Assembly (NCBI RefSeq): GCF_026262505.1
Contig: NC_067205.1
Coordinates: 25,673,693 to 25,737,692 of the forward strand
Source: Trichomonas vaginalis G3
Lineage: Eukaryota; Parabasalia; Trichomonadida; Trichomonadidae
DNA: 64,000 nucleotides
Reading direction: 5' to 3'
The number at the start of each line of letters is the position of its first letter. Positions within the stretch are counted from its first letter, which is position 1. A program made the position numbers and the translations under genes. Positions 38,831 to 51,119 of this stretch are shown in pieces. The notes below the pieces were generated by a model. It did not search any database. It saw only the letters and a list, made by a program, of their open reading frames with translations, and was not told the DNA's origin.

Positions 38831-41640
38831 TCGTTAATGTTTTGTCATGATTTCATCGTAAATGTTTTGTCAAAACTAAACGTAAACACTTTGTCAAACA
38901 TGAACGTAAACTCTATGTCAAAACTAAACGTTAATGTTTTGTCATGACTTCATCGTAAATGTTTTGTGAAGAATATAGCAACCGCCGGAATTCAGACGGT
39001 TGTTTTTTTATACGAAATTCACGCAGGATTAATGAGGAAGGCACTTATGAATTATTTTTGAAGAACTGTGGGTGTCACCATGTCACCATGTCACCAGGTT
39101 AATTAACTTCTCTGAAAAAATGAGACAACATGACATTTTGACAACAACACAGGAAATAAATGTTTACGTAAATGTTTTGTCATGATTTTCATCGTAATGA
39201 GCGTAATGACCAAAAATAATGTTTAGGTGAAAAGGTGAGATCTCACCTCTTTTCTCACCTCATGAATTTTCATGATTTCTTCGTTTATGTTTTGTCATAA
39301 TTTCAGCGTATATGCTTTGTCAAAACTTCATCGTATATGTTTTGTCATGATTTCTTCATCGTAATGAGTGTATATGTTTTGTCAAACATGAGCGTAAATG
39401 ATTTGTCATGATTTCATCGTATATGCTTTGTCAAACATGAACGTAAATGATTTGTCGAAACTTCTTCATCGTAATGAGTGTAAATGTTTTGTCATGATTT
39501 CATCGTAAATGAGTGTAAATGATCCAAAATATATTTTAGGGTAGAATGTTAGATCTAACCTCTTTTCTCACCTCTTTTCTCACCTCATTGAATTTTCATG
39601 ATTTCTTCATCGTATATGCTTTGTCAAACATGAACGTATATGCTTTGTCAAACATGAACGTAAATGTTTTGTCATGATTTCATCGTATATGTTTTGTCAA
39701 ACATGAACGTATATGCTTTGTCAAGGTTTCATCGTAAATGCTTTGTCAAACATGAACGTATATGCTTTGTCAAACATGAACGTAAATGCTTTGTCAAGAC
39801 TTCTTCATCGTAATGAGTGTAAATGTTTTGTCATGATTTCTTCGTATATGCTTTGTCAAACATGAACGTACATGTTTTGTCAAGACTTCTTCATCGTAAT
39901 GAGTGTAAATGATCCAAAATATATTTTAGGGTAGAATGTTAGATCTAACCTCTTTTCTCACCTCTTTTCTCACCTCATTGAATTTTCATGATTTCTTCGT
40001 ATATGCTTTGTCATGACTTCTTCATCGTAATGAGCGTAAATGTTTTGTCAAGGTTTCTTCGTAAATGTTTTGTCATGACTTCTTCTTCGTAAATGTTTTG
40101 TCATGATTTCTTCGTAAATGTTTTGTCATGACTTCTTCTTCGTATATGCTTTGTCAAACATGAGCGTAAATGATTTGTCAAACATGAACGTAAATGTTTT
40201 GTCATGACTTCTTCATCGTACATGTTTTGTCATGATTTCTTCATCGTAATGAGTGTAAATGATCCAAAAATAATGTTTATGTTAGAATGTTAGATCTAAC
40301 CTCTTTTCTCACCTCTTTTCTCACCTCATTGAATTTTCATGATTTCTTCGTATATGCTTTGTCAAACATGAACGTATATGCTTTGTCATGATTTCTTCAT
40401 CGTAATGAGCGTAAATGATCCAAAAATAATGTTTATGTTAGAATGTTAGATCTCACCTCTTTTCTAACATGTTTTCTCACCTCATTGAATTTTCATGATT
40501 TCTTCGTATATGCTTTGTCGAAACTTCTTCATCGTAATGAGCGTATATGTTTTGTCATGATTTCTTCATCGTATATGCTTTGTCAAACATGAACGTATAT
40601 GCTTTGTCAAAACTTCTTCGTAAATGTTTTGTCATGATTTCTTCGTATATGTTTTGTCAAGACTTCTTCGTAAATGTTTTGTCATGATTTCTTCGTAAAT
40701 GTTTTGTCACGGTTTCTTCGTTTATGTTTTGTCAAACATGAACGTAAATGTTTTGTCAAGACTTCTTCATCGTAATGAGTGTAAATGTTTTGTCATGATT
40801 TCTTCATCGTAATGAGTGTAAATGATCCAAAAATAATGTTTAGGTAGATGGTTTTTAGGTTATTCAATAATGACTTATTTTTGAAGAACTGAGGGTGTCA
40901 CCATGTCACCATGTGTCACCAGGTCATTTAACTTCTCTGAAAAAATGTGACAACATGACATTTAGACAACAACAGGAGGAAGGTAGTTATGAATTATTTT
41001 TGAATAACTGAAGGTGTCACCAGGTCACCATGTAATTTAACTCATGACATTTTGACAACAACACAGGTTATTCAATAATGACTTATTTTTGAAGAACTGA
41101 GGGTGTCACCATGTCACCATGTGTCACCAGGTCATTTAACTTCTCTGAAAAAATGTGACAACATGACATTTTGACAACAACACAGGAGGAAGGTAGTTAT
41201 GAATTATTTTTGAATAACTGAAGGTGTCACCAGGTCACCATGTAATTTAACTCATGACATTTTGACAACAACACAGGAAATAAATGTTTACGTAAATGTT
41301 TTGTCAAGACTTCTTCATCGTAATGAGTGTAAATGATCCAAAAATAATGTATAGGTGAAGAGGTGAGATCTCACCTCTTTTCTCACCTCATGAATTTTCA
41401 TGATTTCTTCGTTTATGTTTTGTCAAACATGAACGTTTATGCTTTGTCAAACATGAACGTAAATGTTTTGTCAAGACTTCTTCATCGTAATGAGTGTAAA
41501 TGTTTTGTCATGATTTCTTCGTATATGCTTTGTCAAACATGAACGTAAATGTTTTGTCATGATTTCTTCATCGTAATGAGTGTAAATGTTTTGTCATGAT
41601 TTCTTCATCGTAATGAGTGTAAATGATCCAAAAATAATGT
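38831..41640 (+). repeat. Inner left-arm iteron array
   Basis: Further ~24-base iterons with repeated 'AAATAATGTTTA..TTAGAATGTTAGATCTAAC' and 'CTCACCTCTTTTCTCACCTC' boxes about every 300-400 bases, a second terminator-like hairpin (38979-39002) and two copies of the 209-base unit (about 40853-41279). No gene seen. Confidence 0.8.
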
Positions 41641-41721
41641 TTATGTTAGAATGTTAGATCTAACACCTTTTCTAACATGTTTTCTAACATGGAGGATTTC
41701 ATTAGATATACACATTCTTCC

Positions 41722-41858
41722 TCCATTTCATTCTATACACAATTTACATCATAGACGATTTAATAGATATAATACTTTACTGTTTCATCTGATATAAACA
41801 TTATTTGGTGAAAGTATCCTAAAAATATTTGATGGACTTTAACTAAAATAATGTTTAG
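41722..41858. other. Unique centre of the palindromic element
   Basis: 137 bases not repeated in inverse form, AT-rich, without a gene. On both sides the arms begin with AAGAATGTGTATATCTAATG and its complement, followed by CATGTTAGAAAACATG-type short palindromes. It is the hinge of the two arms, a candidate origin, resolution scar or former monomer end. Confidence 0.75.
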
Positions 41859-42254
41859 GGAAGAATGTGTATATCTAATGAAATCCTCCATGTTAGAAAA
41901 CATGTTAGAAAAGGTGTTAGATCTAACATTCTAACATAAACATTATTTTTGGATCATTTACACTCATTACGATGAAGAAATCATGACAAAACATTTACGT
42001 TCATGTTTGACAAAGCATATACGAAGAAATCATGACAAAACATTTACACTCATTACGATGAAGAAATCATGACAAAACATTTACGTTCATGTTTGACAAA
42101 ACATAAACGAAGAAATCATGAAAATTCATGAGGTGAGAAAAGAGGTGAGAAAAGAGGTGAGATCTCACCTCTTCACCTAAACATTATTTTTGGATCATTT
42201 ACACTCATTACGATGAAGAAGTCTTGACAAAACATTTACGTAAACATTTATTTC

Positions 42255-43514
42255 CTGTGTTGTTGTCAAAATGTCATGAGTTAAATTACATGGTGACCTG
42301 GTGACACCTTCAGTTATTCAAAAATAATTCATAACTACCTTCCTCCTGTGTTGTTGTCAAAATGTCATGTTGTCACATTTTTTCAGAGAAGTTAAATGAC
42401 CTGGTGACACATGGTGACATGGTGACACCCTCAGTTCTTCAAAAATAAGTCATTATTGAATAACCTGTGTTTGTTGTCAAAATGTCATGAGTTAAATTAC
42501 ATGGTGACCTGGTGACACCTTCAGTTATTCAAAAATAATTCATAACTACCTTCCTCCTGTGTTGTTGTCAAATGTCATGTTGTCACATTTTTTCAGAGAA
42601 GTTAAATGACCTGGTGACACATGTGACATGGTGACACCCTCAGTTTTTCAAAAATAAGTCATTATTGAATAACCTGTGTTGTTGTCAAAATGTCATGAGT
42701 TAAATTACATGGTGACCTGGTGACACCTTCAGTTATTCAAAAATAATTCATAACTACCTTCCTCCTGTGTTGTTGTCAAAATGTCATGTTGTCACATTTT
42801 TTCAGAGAAGTTAAATGACCTGGTGACACATGGTGACATGGTGACACCCTCAGTTCTTCAAAATAAGTCATTATTGATAACCTGTGTTGTTGTCAAAATG
42901 TCATGAGTTAAATTACATGGTGACCTGGTGACACCTTCAGTTATTCAAAAATAATTCATAACTACCTTCCTCCTGTGTTGTTGTCAAAATGTCATGTTGT
43001 CACATTTTTTTCAGAGAAGTTAAATGACCTGGTGACACATGGTGACATGGTGACACCCTCAGTTCTTCAAAAATAAGTCATTATTGAATAACCTGTGTTG
43101 TTGTCAAAATGTCATGAGTTAAATTACATGGTGACCTGGTGACACCTTCAGTTATTCAAAAATAATTCATAACTACCTTCTCCTGTGTTGTTGTCAAAAT
43201 GTCATGTTGTCACATTTTTTCAGAGAAGTTAAATGACCTGGTGACACATGGTGACATGGTGACACCCTCAGTTCTTCAAAAATAAGTCATTATTGAATAA
43301 CCTGTGTTGTTGTCAAAATGTCATGAGTTAAATTACATGGTGACCTGGTGACACCTTCAGTTATTCAAAAATAATTCATAACTACCTTCCTCCTGTGTTG
43401 TTGTCTAAATGTCATGTTGTCACATTTTTTCAGAGAAGTTAAATGACCTGGTGACACATGGTGACATGGTGACACCCTCAGTTCTTCAAAAATAAGTCAT
43501 TATTGAATAACCTA
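42255..43514 (-). repeat. Six tandem copies of a 209-base unit, right arm
   Basis: Unit starts at about 42255, 42463, 42675, 42882, 43095 and 43302. Each has TTGTTGTCAAAATGTCATG twice, CAGAGAAGTTAAATGACC and paired GGTGACATGGTGACACC. The left arm has two copies (40853-41279). Small single-base length differences between copies. Confidence 0.85.
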
Positions 43515-46500
43515 AAAACCATCTACCTAAACATTATTTTTGGATCATTTACACTCATTACGATGAAGAAATCATGACAAAACATTTACACTCATTACGA
43601 TGAAGAAGTCTTGACAAAACATTTACGTTCATGTTTGACAAAACATAAACGAAGAAACCGTGACAAAACATTTACGAAGAAATCATGACAAAACATTTAC
43701 GAAGAAGTCTTGACAAAAATATACGAAGAAATCATGACAAACATTTACGAAGAAGTTTTGACAAAGCATATACGTTCATGTTTGACAAAGCATATACGAT
43801 GAAGAAATCATGACAAAACATATACGCTCATTACGATGAAGAAGTTTCGACAAAGCATATACGAAGAAATCATGAAAATTCAATGAGGTGAGAAAACATG
43901 TTAGAAAAGAGGTGAGATCTAACATTCTAACATAAACATTATTTTTGGATCATTTACGCTCATTACGATGAAGAAATCATGACAAAGCATATACGTTCAT
44001 GTTTGACAAAGCATATACGAAGAAATCATGAAAATTCAATGAGGTGAGAAAAGAGGTGAGAAAAGAGGTTAGATCTAACATTCTACCCTAAAATATATTT
44101 TGGATCATTTACACTCATTACGATGAAGAAGTCTTGACAAAACATGTACGTTCATGTTTGACAAAGCATATACGAAGAAATCATGACAAAACATTTACAC
44201 TCATTACGATGAAGAAGTCTTGACAAAGCATTTACGTTCATGTTTGACAAAGCATATACGTTCATGTTTGACAAAGCATTTACGATGAAACCTTGACAAA
44301 ACATTTACGTTCATGTTTGACAAAGCATATACGTTCATGTTTGACAAAGCATATACGTTCATGTTTGACAAAACATATACGATGAAATCATGACAAAACA
44401 TTTACGTTCATGTTTGACAAAGCATATACGTTCATGTTTGACAAAGCATATACGTTCATGTTTGACAAAGCATTTACGATGAAACCTTGACAAAGCATAT
44501 ACGTTCATGTTTGACAAAACATATACGATGAAATCATGACAAAACATTTACGTTCATGTTTGACAAAGCATATACGTTCATGTTTGACAAAGCATATACG
44601 ATGAAGAAATCATGAAAATTCAATGAGGTGAGAAAAGAGGTGAGAAAAGAGGTTAGATCTAACATTCTACCCTAAAATATATTTTGGATCATTTACACTC
44701 ATTTACGATGAAATCATGACAAAACATTTACACTCATTACGATGAAGAAGTTTCGACAAATCATTTACGTTCATGTTTGACAAAGCATATACGATGAAAT
44801 CATGACAAATCATTTACGCTCATGTTTGACAAAACATATACACTCATTACGATGAAGAAATCATGACAAAACATATACGATGAAGTTTTGACAAAGCATA
44901 TACGCTGAAATTATGACAAAACATAAACGAAGAAATCATGAAAATTCATGAGGTGAGAAAAGAGGTGAGATCTCACCTTTTCACCTAAACATTATTTTTG
45001 GGTCATTTACGCTCATTACGATGAAATCATGACAAAACATTTACGTAAACATTTATTTCCTGTGTTGTTGTCAAAATGTCATGTTGTCTCATTTTTTCAG
45101 AGAAGTTAATTAACCTGGTGACATGGTGACATGGTGACACCCACAGTTCTTCAAAAATAATTCATAAGTGCCTTCCTCATTAATCCTGCGTGAATTTCGT
45201 ATAAAAAAACAACCGTCTGAATTCCGGCGGTTGCTATATTCTTCACAAAACATTTACGATGAAGTCATGACAAAACATTAACGTTTAGTTTTGACATAGA
45301 GTTTACGTTCATGTTTGACAAAGTGTTTACGTTTAGTTTTGACAAAACATTTACGATGAAATCATGACAAAACATTAACGATAAAATTTATTTCCCCGAC
45401 TGTTGTCAAAATGTCATGTTGTCATCATTTTTCAGAGAAGTTAATTAACCGAGTGACACATGGTGACGTAGTGACACCCTCAGTTCTTCAAAAATAATTC
45501 ATTATTGAATAACCTAAAAACCATCTACCCTAAACATTATTTTTGGATCATTTACACTCATTACGATGAAGTTTTGACAAAATATATACGATGAAATCAT
45601 CATGACAAAACATTTACGTTCATGTTTGACATAGAGTTTACGATGAAATCATCATGACAAAACATTTACGAAGAAGTCTTGACAAAGCATATACGCTCAT
45701 TACGATGAAGAAATCATGACAAATCATTTACGAAGAAGTCATGACAAAACATTTACGTTCATTACGATGAAGAAGTCTTGACAAAGCATATACGATGAAG
45801 AAATCATGACAAATCATTTACGCTCATGTTTGACAAAGCATATACGATGAAGAAATCATGAAAATTCATGAGGTGAGAAAAGAGGTTAGATCTCACCTCT
45901 TCACCTAAAATATATTTTTGGATCATTTACACTCATTACGATGAAGAAATCATGACAAAACATTTACGATGAAGTCATGACAAAACATTTACGAAGAAGT
46001 CTTGACAAAGCATATACGTTCATTACGATGAAGAAGTCTTGACAAAGCATATACGTTCATTACGATGAAGAAGTCTTGACAAAGCATATACGATGAAGAA
46101 ATCATGACAAATCATTTACGCTCATGTTTGACAAAGCATATACGTTCATTACGATGAAGAAGTCATGACAAAGCATATACACTCATTACGATGAAGAAAT
46201 CATGACAAAACATATACGATGAAGTTTCGACAAATCATTTACGTTTATGTTTGACAAATCATTTACGTTCATGTTTGACAAAACATATACACTCATTACG
46301 ATGAAGAAGTCATGACAAAACATATACGATGAAATCATGACAAAACATATACGATGAAGTCATGACAAATCATTTACGTTCATGTTTGACAAAACATATA
46401 CGAAGAAATCATGACAAAACATGTACGCTCATTACGATGAAGAAGTCTTGACAAAGCATATACGTTCATGTTTGACAAAACATATACGCTCATGTTTGAC

Positions 46501-47376
46501 AAAACATATACGCTCATTACGATGAAGAAGTCTTGACAAAGCATGTACGATGAAGTCATGACAAAACATGTACGAAGAAGTTTTGACAAAGCATATACGA
46601 TGAAATCATGACAAAACATATACATTCATTACGATGAAGAAGTCATGAAAATTCATGTACGATGAAGTCATGACAAAACATATACGATGAAGTCATGACA
46701 AAGTCTTTCGTTTATGTTTGACAAAGCATATACGATGAAGTCATGACAAAGCATATACGTTCATGTTTGACAAATCATTTACGTTCATGTTTGACAAATC
46801 ATTTACGTTCATGTTTGACAAAACATATACGATGAAATCATGACAAAACATTTACGCTCATTACGATGAAGAAGTCTTGACAAAGCATATACGTTCATGT
46901 TTGACAAAGCATATACGATGAAGAAATCATGAAAATTCAATGAGGTGAGAAAAGAGGTGAGAAAAGAGGTGAGATCTCACCACTTCACCTAAACATTATT
47001 TTTGGGTCATTTACGCTCATTACGATGAAATCATGACAAAACATTTACGTAAACATTTATTTCCTGTGTTGTTGTCAAAATGTCATGTTGTCTCATTTTT
47101 TCAGAGAAGTTAATTAACCGAGTGACACATGGTGACATAGTGACACCTTCAGTTCTTCAAAAATAATTCATAACTGCCTTCCCCTGCTGTGTTGTCAAAA
47201 TGTCATGTTGTCTCATTTTTTCAGAGAAGTTCATTAACCTGGTAGCACCTAAAACCATCTACCCTAAACATTATTTTTGCTGAATTCAGCAACAAAATGA
47301 ACGAGGTCAGGATGTATGTAAATACCTTTGAATTCGTTCATAACGCCTTAGTAAGCTCACAAAATGCCTTATAATA

Positions 47377-47501
47377 CTCTTCGTTCTACAAAGCAAGCAT
47401 ATCATTGGTTTGAAAACCAACAGACAAAAGAACTTTTAGAAGAATTTCCTCATATGATTGCTTCCCTCGGAAAACCGAGAGAAGAGATTCCGTATGAAAA
47501 T
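47377..47501 (+). pseudogene. Fragment of the accessory-module 109-aa gene, right arm
   Basis: Mirror of 32496-32620, nearly identical to the interior of 17689-18018. It is surrounded by KilA-N remnant sequence and iterons. Confidence 0.85.
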
Positions 47502-48470
47502 TCAACAGGTTAGTTATCGGGTTAGAAAACGTGTTAGATCTAACATTCTAACATAAACATTATTTTGGGTCATTTACGCTCATTATGATGAAGAAGTCAT
47601 GACAAAACATATACGATGAAGAAGTCATGACAAAACATTTACGATGAAACCTTGACAAAGCATATATGATGAAGTCATGACAAAACATTTACGTTCATTA
47701 CGATGAAGAAGTCATGACAAAACATTTACGTTCATTACGATGAAGAAGTCATGACAAAGCATATACGATGAAACCTTGACAAAACATATACGATGAAGAA
47801 GTTATGACAAAACATATACGTTCATTACGATGAAGAAGTCATGACAAAGCATATACGATGAAACCTTGACAAAACATATACGATGAAGAAGTTATGACAA
47901 AACATATACGTTCATTACGATGAAGAAGTCATGACAAAGCATATACGATGAAGAAGTCATGACAAAACATATACGATGAAGAAGTCATGACAAAACATTT
48001 ACGATGAAACCTTGACAAAGCATATACGATGAAGTCATGACAAAACATTTACGTTCATTACGATGAAGAAGTCATGACAAAGCATATACGATGAAACCTT
48101 GACAAAGCATATACGATGAAGAAGTCATAACAAAACATATACGAAGAAGTTTCGACAAATCATTTACGTTCATGTTTGACAAAACATTTACGATGAAGAA
48201 GTCATGACAAAACATTTACGATGAAGTTTATTTCCTGGACTGTTGTCTAAATGTCATGTTGTCAGTAATTTTAAGAGAAGTTAATTAACCTGGTAGCACA
48301 TGGTAACAGTGAAAACATTAACGTAAACATTATTTTTGCTGAATTCAGCAACAAAATGAACGAGGTCAGGATGTATGCAAATACCTTTGAATTCATTCAT
48401 AACGCCTTAGTAAGATCATAAAATGTTTGTTTTTGCATCACATTTTGACGAAGTGAAGATCTTCACTTCG

Positions 48471-48650
48471 TCAAAAATGTTTTGCATTCTCTACTGTATC
48501 TTCGAGTTCTTCTTCATCTAACTTCTCATGAACTTTCTTGTCTATGGAGTCCATAATATCTTTGACATAAAATGCATACTTTACAGAGCACCATTCAGCA
48601 ACAAAATGAACGAGGTCAGGATGTATGCAAATACCTTTGAATTCATTCAT
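48471..48650 (-). pseudogene. KilA-N domain remnant, right arm
   Basis: Mirror of 31319-31498 with the same HPDLVHFVAEWCS hallmark; the gene as a whole looks broken. Its end overlaps the 34-base palindrome at 48443-48476. Confidence 0.6.
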
Positions 48651-49395
48651 AACGCCTTAGTAAGCTCATAAAATGTTTGTTTTGAGGTCGAGCCACTTTT
48701 GGCTCCACCGTATTCTTTCAACCAAAACTCAAGAATTTTCCTGCGTGAATTTTGTATAAAAAGCAACCGTCTGAATTCAGGCGGTTGTTATATTCTTCAC
48801 AAAACATTTACGTTCATTACGATGAAATCATGACAAAACATGTACGATGAAGTTTTGACAAAACATTTACGATGAAGAAATCATGACAAATCATTTACGA
48901 TGAGGTCATGACAAAACATTTACGATTAAATCATGACAAAACATATACGATTAAATCATGACAAAACATTTACGATTAAATCATGACAAAACATATACGA
49001 AGAAGTCTTGACAAAACATATACGATGAGGTCTTGACAAAACATGTACGATGAAGTTTTGACAAAACATATACGTTCATTACGAAGAAATCATGACAAAT
49101 CATTTACGATGAAGTCTTGACAAAACATGTACGATGAAGTCTTGACAAAACATGTACGATGAAGTCTTGACAAAACATTTACGATGAAGTTTTGACAAAG
49201 CATATACGTTCATTACGAAGAAATCATGACAAAACATATACGTTTATGTTTGACAAAACATTTACGACGAAGTCATAACAAAACATTTATGTTATACAGT
49301 AATGTTAGTCATGAATGTTTGTCCTACGTGTTGGCGTTAGTGTTGAAAAATAATGTTTGTCCTACATGAAGCCGTACAAGCGTTTGAATTTGTTT

Positions 49396-49533
49396 ATGAA
49401 TAAGATTACTCTCTTGTTTTCTGTATCTATCATATACTATTGTGAACAGCATGAGATTGAAGTAATAAGTAAAGGAGACTTTGAAACGCTTATGAAAGAC
49501 AGTGAGGAGGTCATACATGCAATAATGAAATAG
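49396..49533 (+). CDS. 45-aa signal-peptide-like frame, right-arm copy
   Basis: Same 45 residues and length as the left-arm copy at 30461-30598. A short hydrophobic leader is followed by an acidic helical tail, and the frame ends at TAG before the 63-base repeats. A secreted or ER-directed peptide is possible, or it may be a captured fragment of a larger gene. Confidence 0.35.
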   Translation: MNKITLLFSVSIIYYCEQHEIEVISKGDFETLMKDSEEVIHAIMK

Positions 49534-50031
49534 TTCATGAGAACAGTGAGGAGGTCATAACTTTGCCATGGTCTCTGTCCCTAGTAGTTTTCATTATCTC
49601 ACAGAGTTAATGAAGTCATAAACTTTGCCATGGTCTCTGTCCCTAGTAGTTTTCATTATTATCTCACAGAGTTAATGAAAGTCATACTTTCTATCAGATG
49701 AAGCATGCAGATGAACATAATGAAAGTTAGTGAGTTTGCCACGAGTTATGAATAAAATATTGGCATATTAGATGAGATAGCTGATGAAACAGATGAAGAT
49801 AAATTAAATCTTGGACTTTGCCACACTCTGTCCCTAGTTCCTCAAAATCCTTGACAACGTTGCTTAGAAATTTTGGTTCAAAACCTCAATCTGATTTTAA
49901 TCTGTTATGCTACCTGTTAAGTTTCGCGAGATTATAAATGTCATGGAGTTATATAAAAAGGAGGGACAGCTAGGGACACTGGAAGTACTTGTAAGGCTAT
50001 CTGTTAAGATTGCATGAAATACTAAAAAGTC

Positions 50032-50310
50032 ATGAAATCCATTATCGCTGTGCTAGCTTCACCTTTGATTGAAATGACAAATAAAGTCACTGAAGCAATG
50101 AAACAAAAGTTTTTGGTAGAATACATTAAATCAGGAACTATTCCAGAAGGTTTTTACATTCATACTATGAAAGATGGTAGAGTTCAGTTTAGAAAGATAA
50201 AGCAACCATTAGATAAAGAAGGAATTTTGAGAAAGATTAAATTACATGAAGACAACATTGCTGAACTTAAGAAGAAGTTAGAAGAGTTGGAGAAAGGAAG
50301 AGAGTTATAA
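50032..50310 (+). CDS. Palindrome-element protein, 92 aa, right-arm copy
   Basis: Intact. MKSIIAVLASPLIEMTNKV is followed by a basic segment with a short beta hairpin (GFYIHTMKDGRVQFRKI) and a C-terminal coiled coil (IKLHEDNIAELKKKLEELEKG). That layout, a small basic fold plus a dimerising coil, is common in DNA-binding accessory proteins, but no family is recognised. Directly downstream lies a GAGGTGAGATCTCACC box. Confidence 0.6.
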   Translation: MKSIIAVLASPLIEMTNKVTEAMKQKFLVEYIKSGTIPEGFYIHTMKDGRVQFRKIKQPLDKEGILRKIKLHEDNIAELKKKLEELEKGREL

Positions 50311-50451
50311 AGCAATGAATTCAACAGGGTGAAAAAAGAGGTGAGATCTCACCACTTCACCTAAATTTATTTTTGTGCTATGTTTTCATACGCGTGAGGG
50401 TGGTGATATCATTAATTTTTATATAAATGACAGAACAAAAATAAAGCATAT

Positions 50452-50886
50452 CTACTCAACAGGAATGAGACCCTTACTGACTATGTATTCGTTTAATGCT
50501 TGATGAAAACAATGGTACATATTATCGTATGGGTATACACAACGTCTGTTTCCATCGTCGTCGTATATGTAGAGCTCAAATCCAGTCCAACCTTCTTTTG
50601 TACAATATGTAGCTTTATTTAAGTATGCATTTATGTAGATAAGGCAATTTTCTTCATCGCTCCAGAAATAATTTTTGTTCTTTGTTGAAATAGTTTTCGT
50701 TCCTCTGCGACCATAAGGAATGTATGCAATGAACTTTGCGTCATATGGGATTGTAATATATTCAGGGTTTCTTTCATCGTCAATGGGTCTGTCTTTGTTA
50801 AAATGCATGTTCCTCAGTTTTATTTGAGTTTTGAATAGTTCACGGAAACGTTCTGGGAAAGAGTCATAGTAAATGTAGTCAGACAT
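50452..50886 (-). CDS. Palindrome-element protein, 144 aa, right-arm copy
   Basis: Mirror of 29109-29543 with one residue different. It is read outward-to-inward on the minus strand, so both copies are transcribed towards the centre. Function unknown. Confidence 0.7.
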   Translation of the reverse strand: MSDYIYYDSFPERFRELFKTQIKLRNMHFNKDRPIDDERNPEYITIPYDAKFIAYIPYGRRGTKTISTKNKNYFWSDEENCLIYINAYLNKATYCTKEGWTGFELYIYDDDGNRRCVYPYDNMYHCFHQALNEYIVSKGLIPVE

Positions 50887-51114
50887 GCCTTTACAATGAA
50901 ATAAAAAAGTTGGAAAATAAATAAAATAAGGTTATTTTTTATTTAGTGAGGACGGTAGTGAATTCGTTAGTGAAGTCGTTAGTGAATATTTAAGGTTAAG
51001 TTGGTGTTATGGTTCTGTTGTAAAATATACGTTAGCGGTTTTGTAAAGTGTCAAGCCGTTATCTTGGGTACGGTGGAACGCAGTGCCACAGTACTGAAGA
51101 TAGGGATACTAACT

Positions 51115-51119
51115 ATTAT
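51115..51119. repeat. Target-site duplication ATTAT, right copy
   Basis: Matches 28876-28880. The transposase frame resumes at the next base. Confidence 0.85.

Larger units (their letters stand above)
28881..41721 (+). repeat. Left arm of the giant inverted repeat
   Basis: 12.8 kb, the reverse complement of 41859-51114 apart from amplified or missing tandem units. The outer 1.6 kb, with the 144-residue gene, is almost identical to the right arm. Within its first 200 bases a 12-base unit TTCACTAACGAC is repeated about four times (29003-29052). Confidence 0.9.
43540..49310 (-). repeat. Right-arm iteron arrays
   Basis: Mirror of the left-arm arrays: ACAAARCATWTACG-type iterons every ~24 bases, with GAGGTGAGATCTCACCTC boxes near 43905, 44960, 45890 and 46975, terminator-like hairpins at 45210 and 48764, and KilA-N remnants near 47270-47345 and 48345-48740. 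Frames through it are iteron translations only. Confidence 0.85.
28881..51114. mobile_element. 22-kb palindromic element, unclassified
   Basis: Starts AGTTAGTATCCCTATC and ends with its exact inverse, flanked by 5-base ATTAT duplications. The sequence is one giant inverted repeat: left arm 28881-41721, right arm 41859-51114, 137-bp unique centre. Mirrored contents from the outside in are a 144-residue gene, a 92-residue gene, a 45-residue frame, a hairpin, KilA-N remnants, a 34-base palindrome and long arrays of a roughly 24-base repeat interleaved with GAGGTGAGATCTCACCTC boxes. The arms differ mainly by tandem amplification. No integrase, transposase, polymerase or capsid gene is recognisable. 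Its repeats, boxes, promoter style and a gene fragment match the accessory module of the Maverick at 15.3-18.1 kb, so a virus-associated satellite is my inference. Because the insertion restores cleanly, it moved as a unit. Confidence 0.8.
41859..51114 (-). repeat. Right arm of the giant inverted repeat
   Basis: 9.3 kb mirror of the left arm. It lacks the left arm's fivefold 0.9-kb amplification but has a sixfold array of the 209-base unit near the centre. Confidence 0.9.

Noticed and set aside
28881-51114. Retroelement with long terminal repeats
   Set aside because: The repeats are inverted, not direct, and no reverse transcriptase or gag-like frame is seen.
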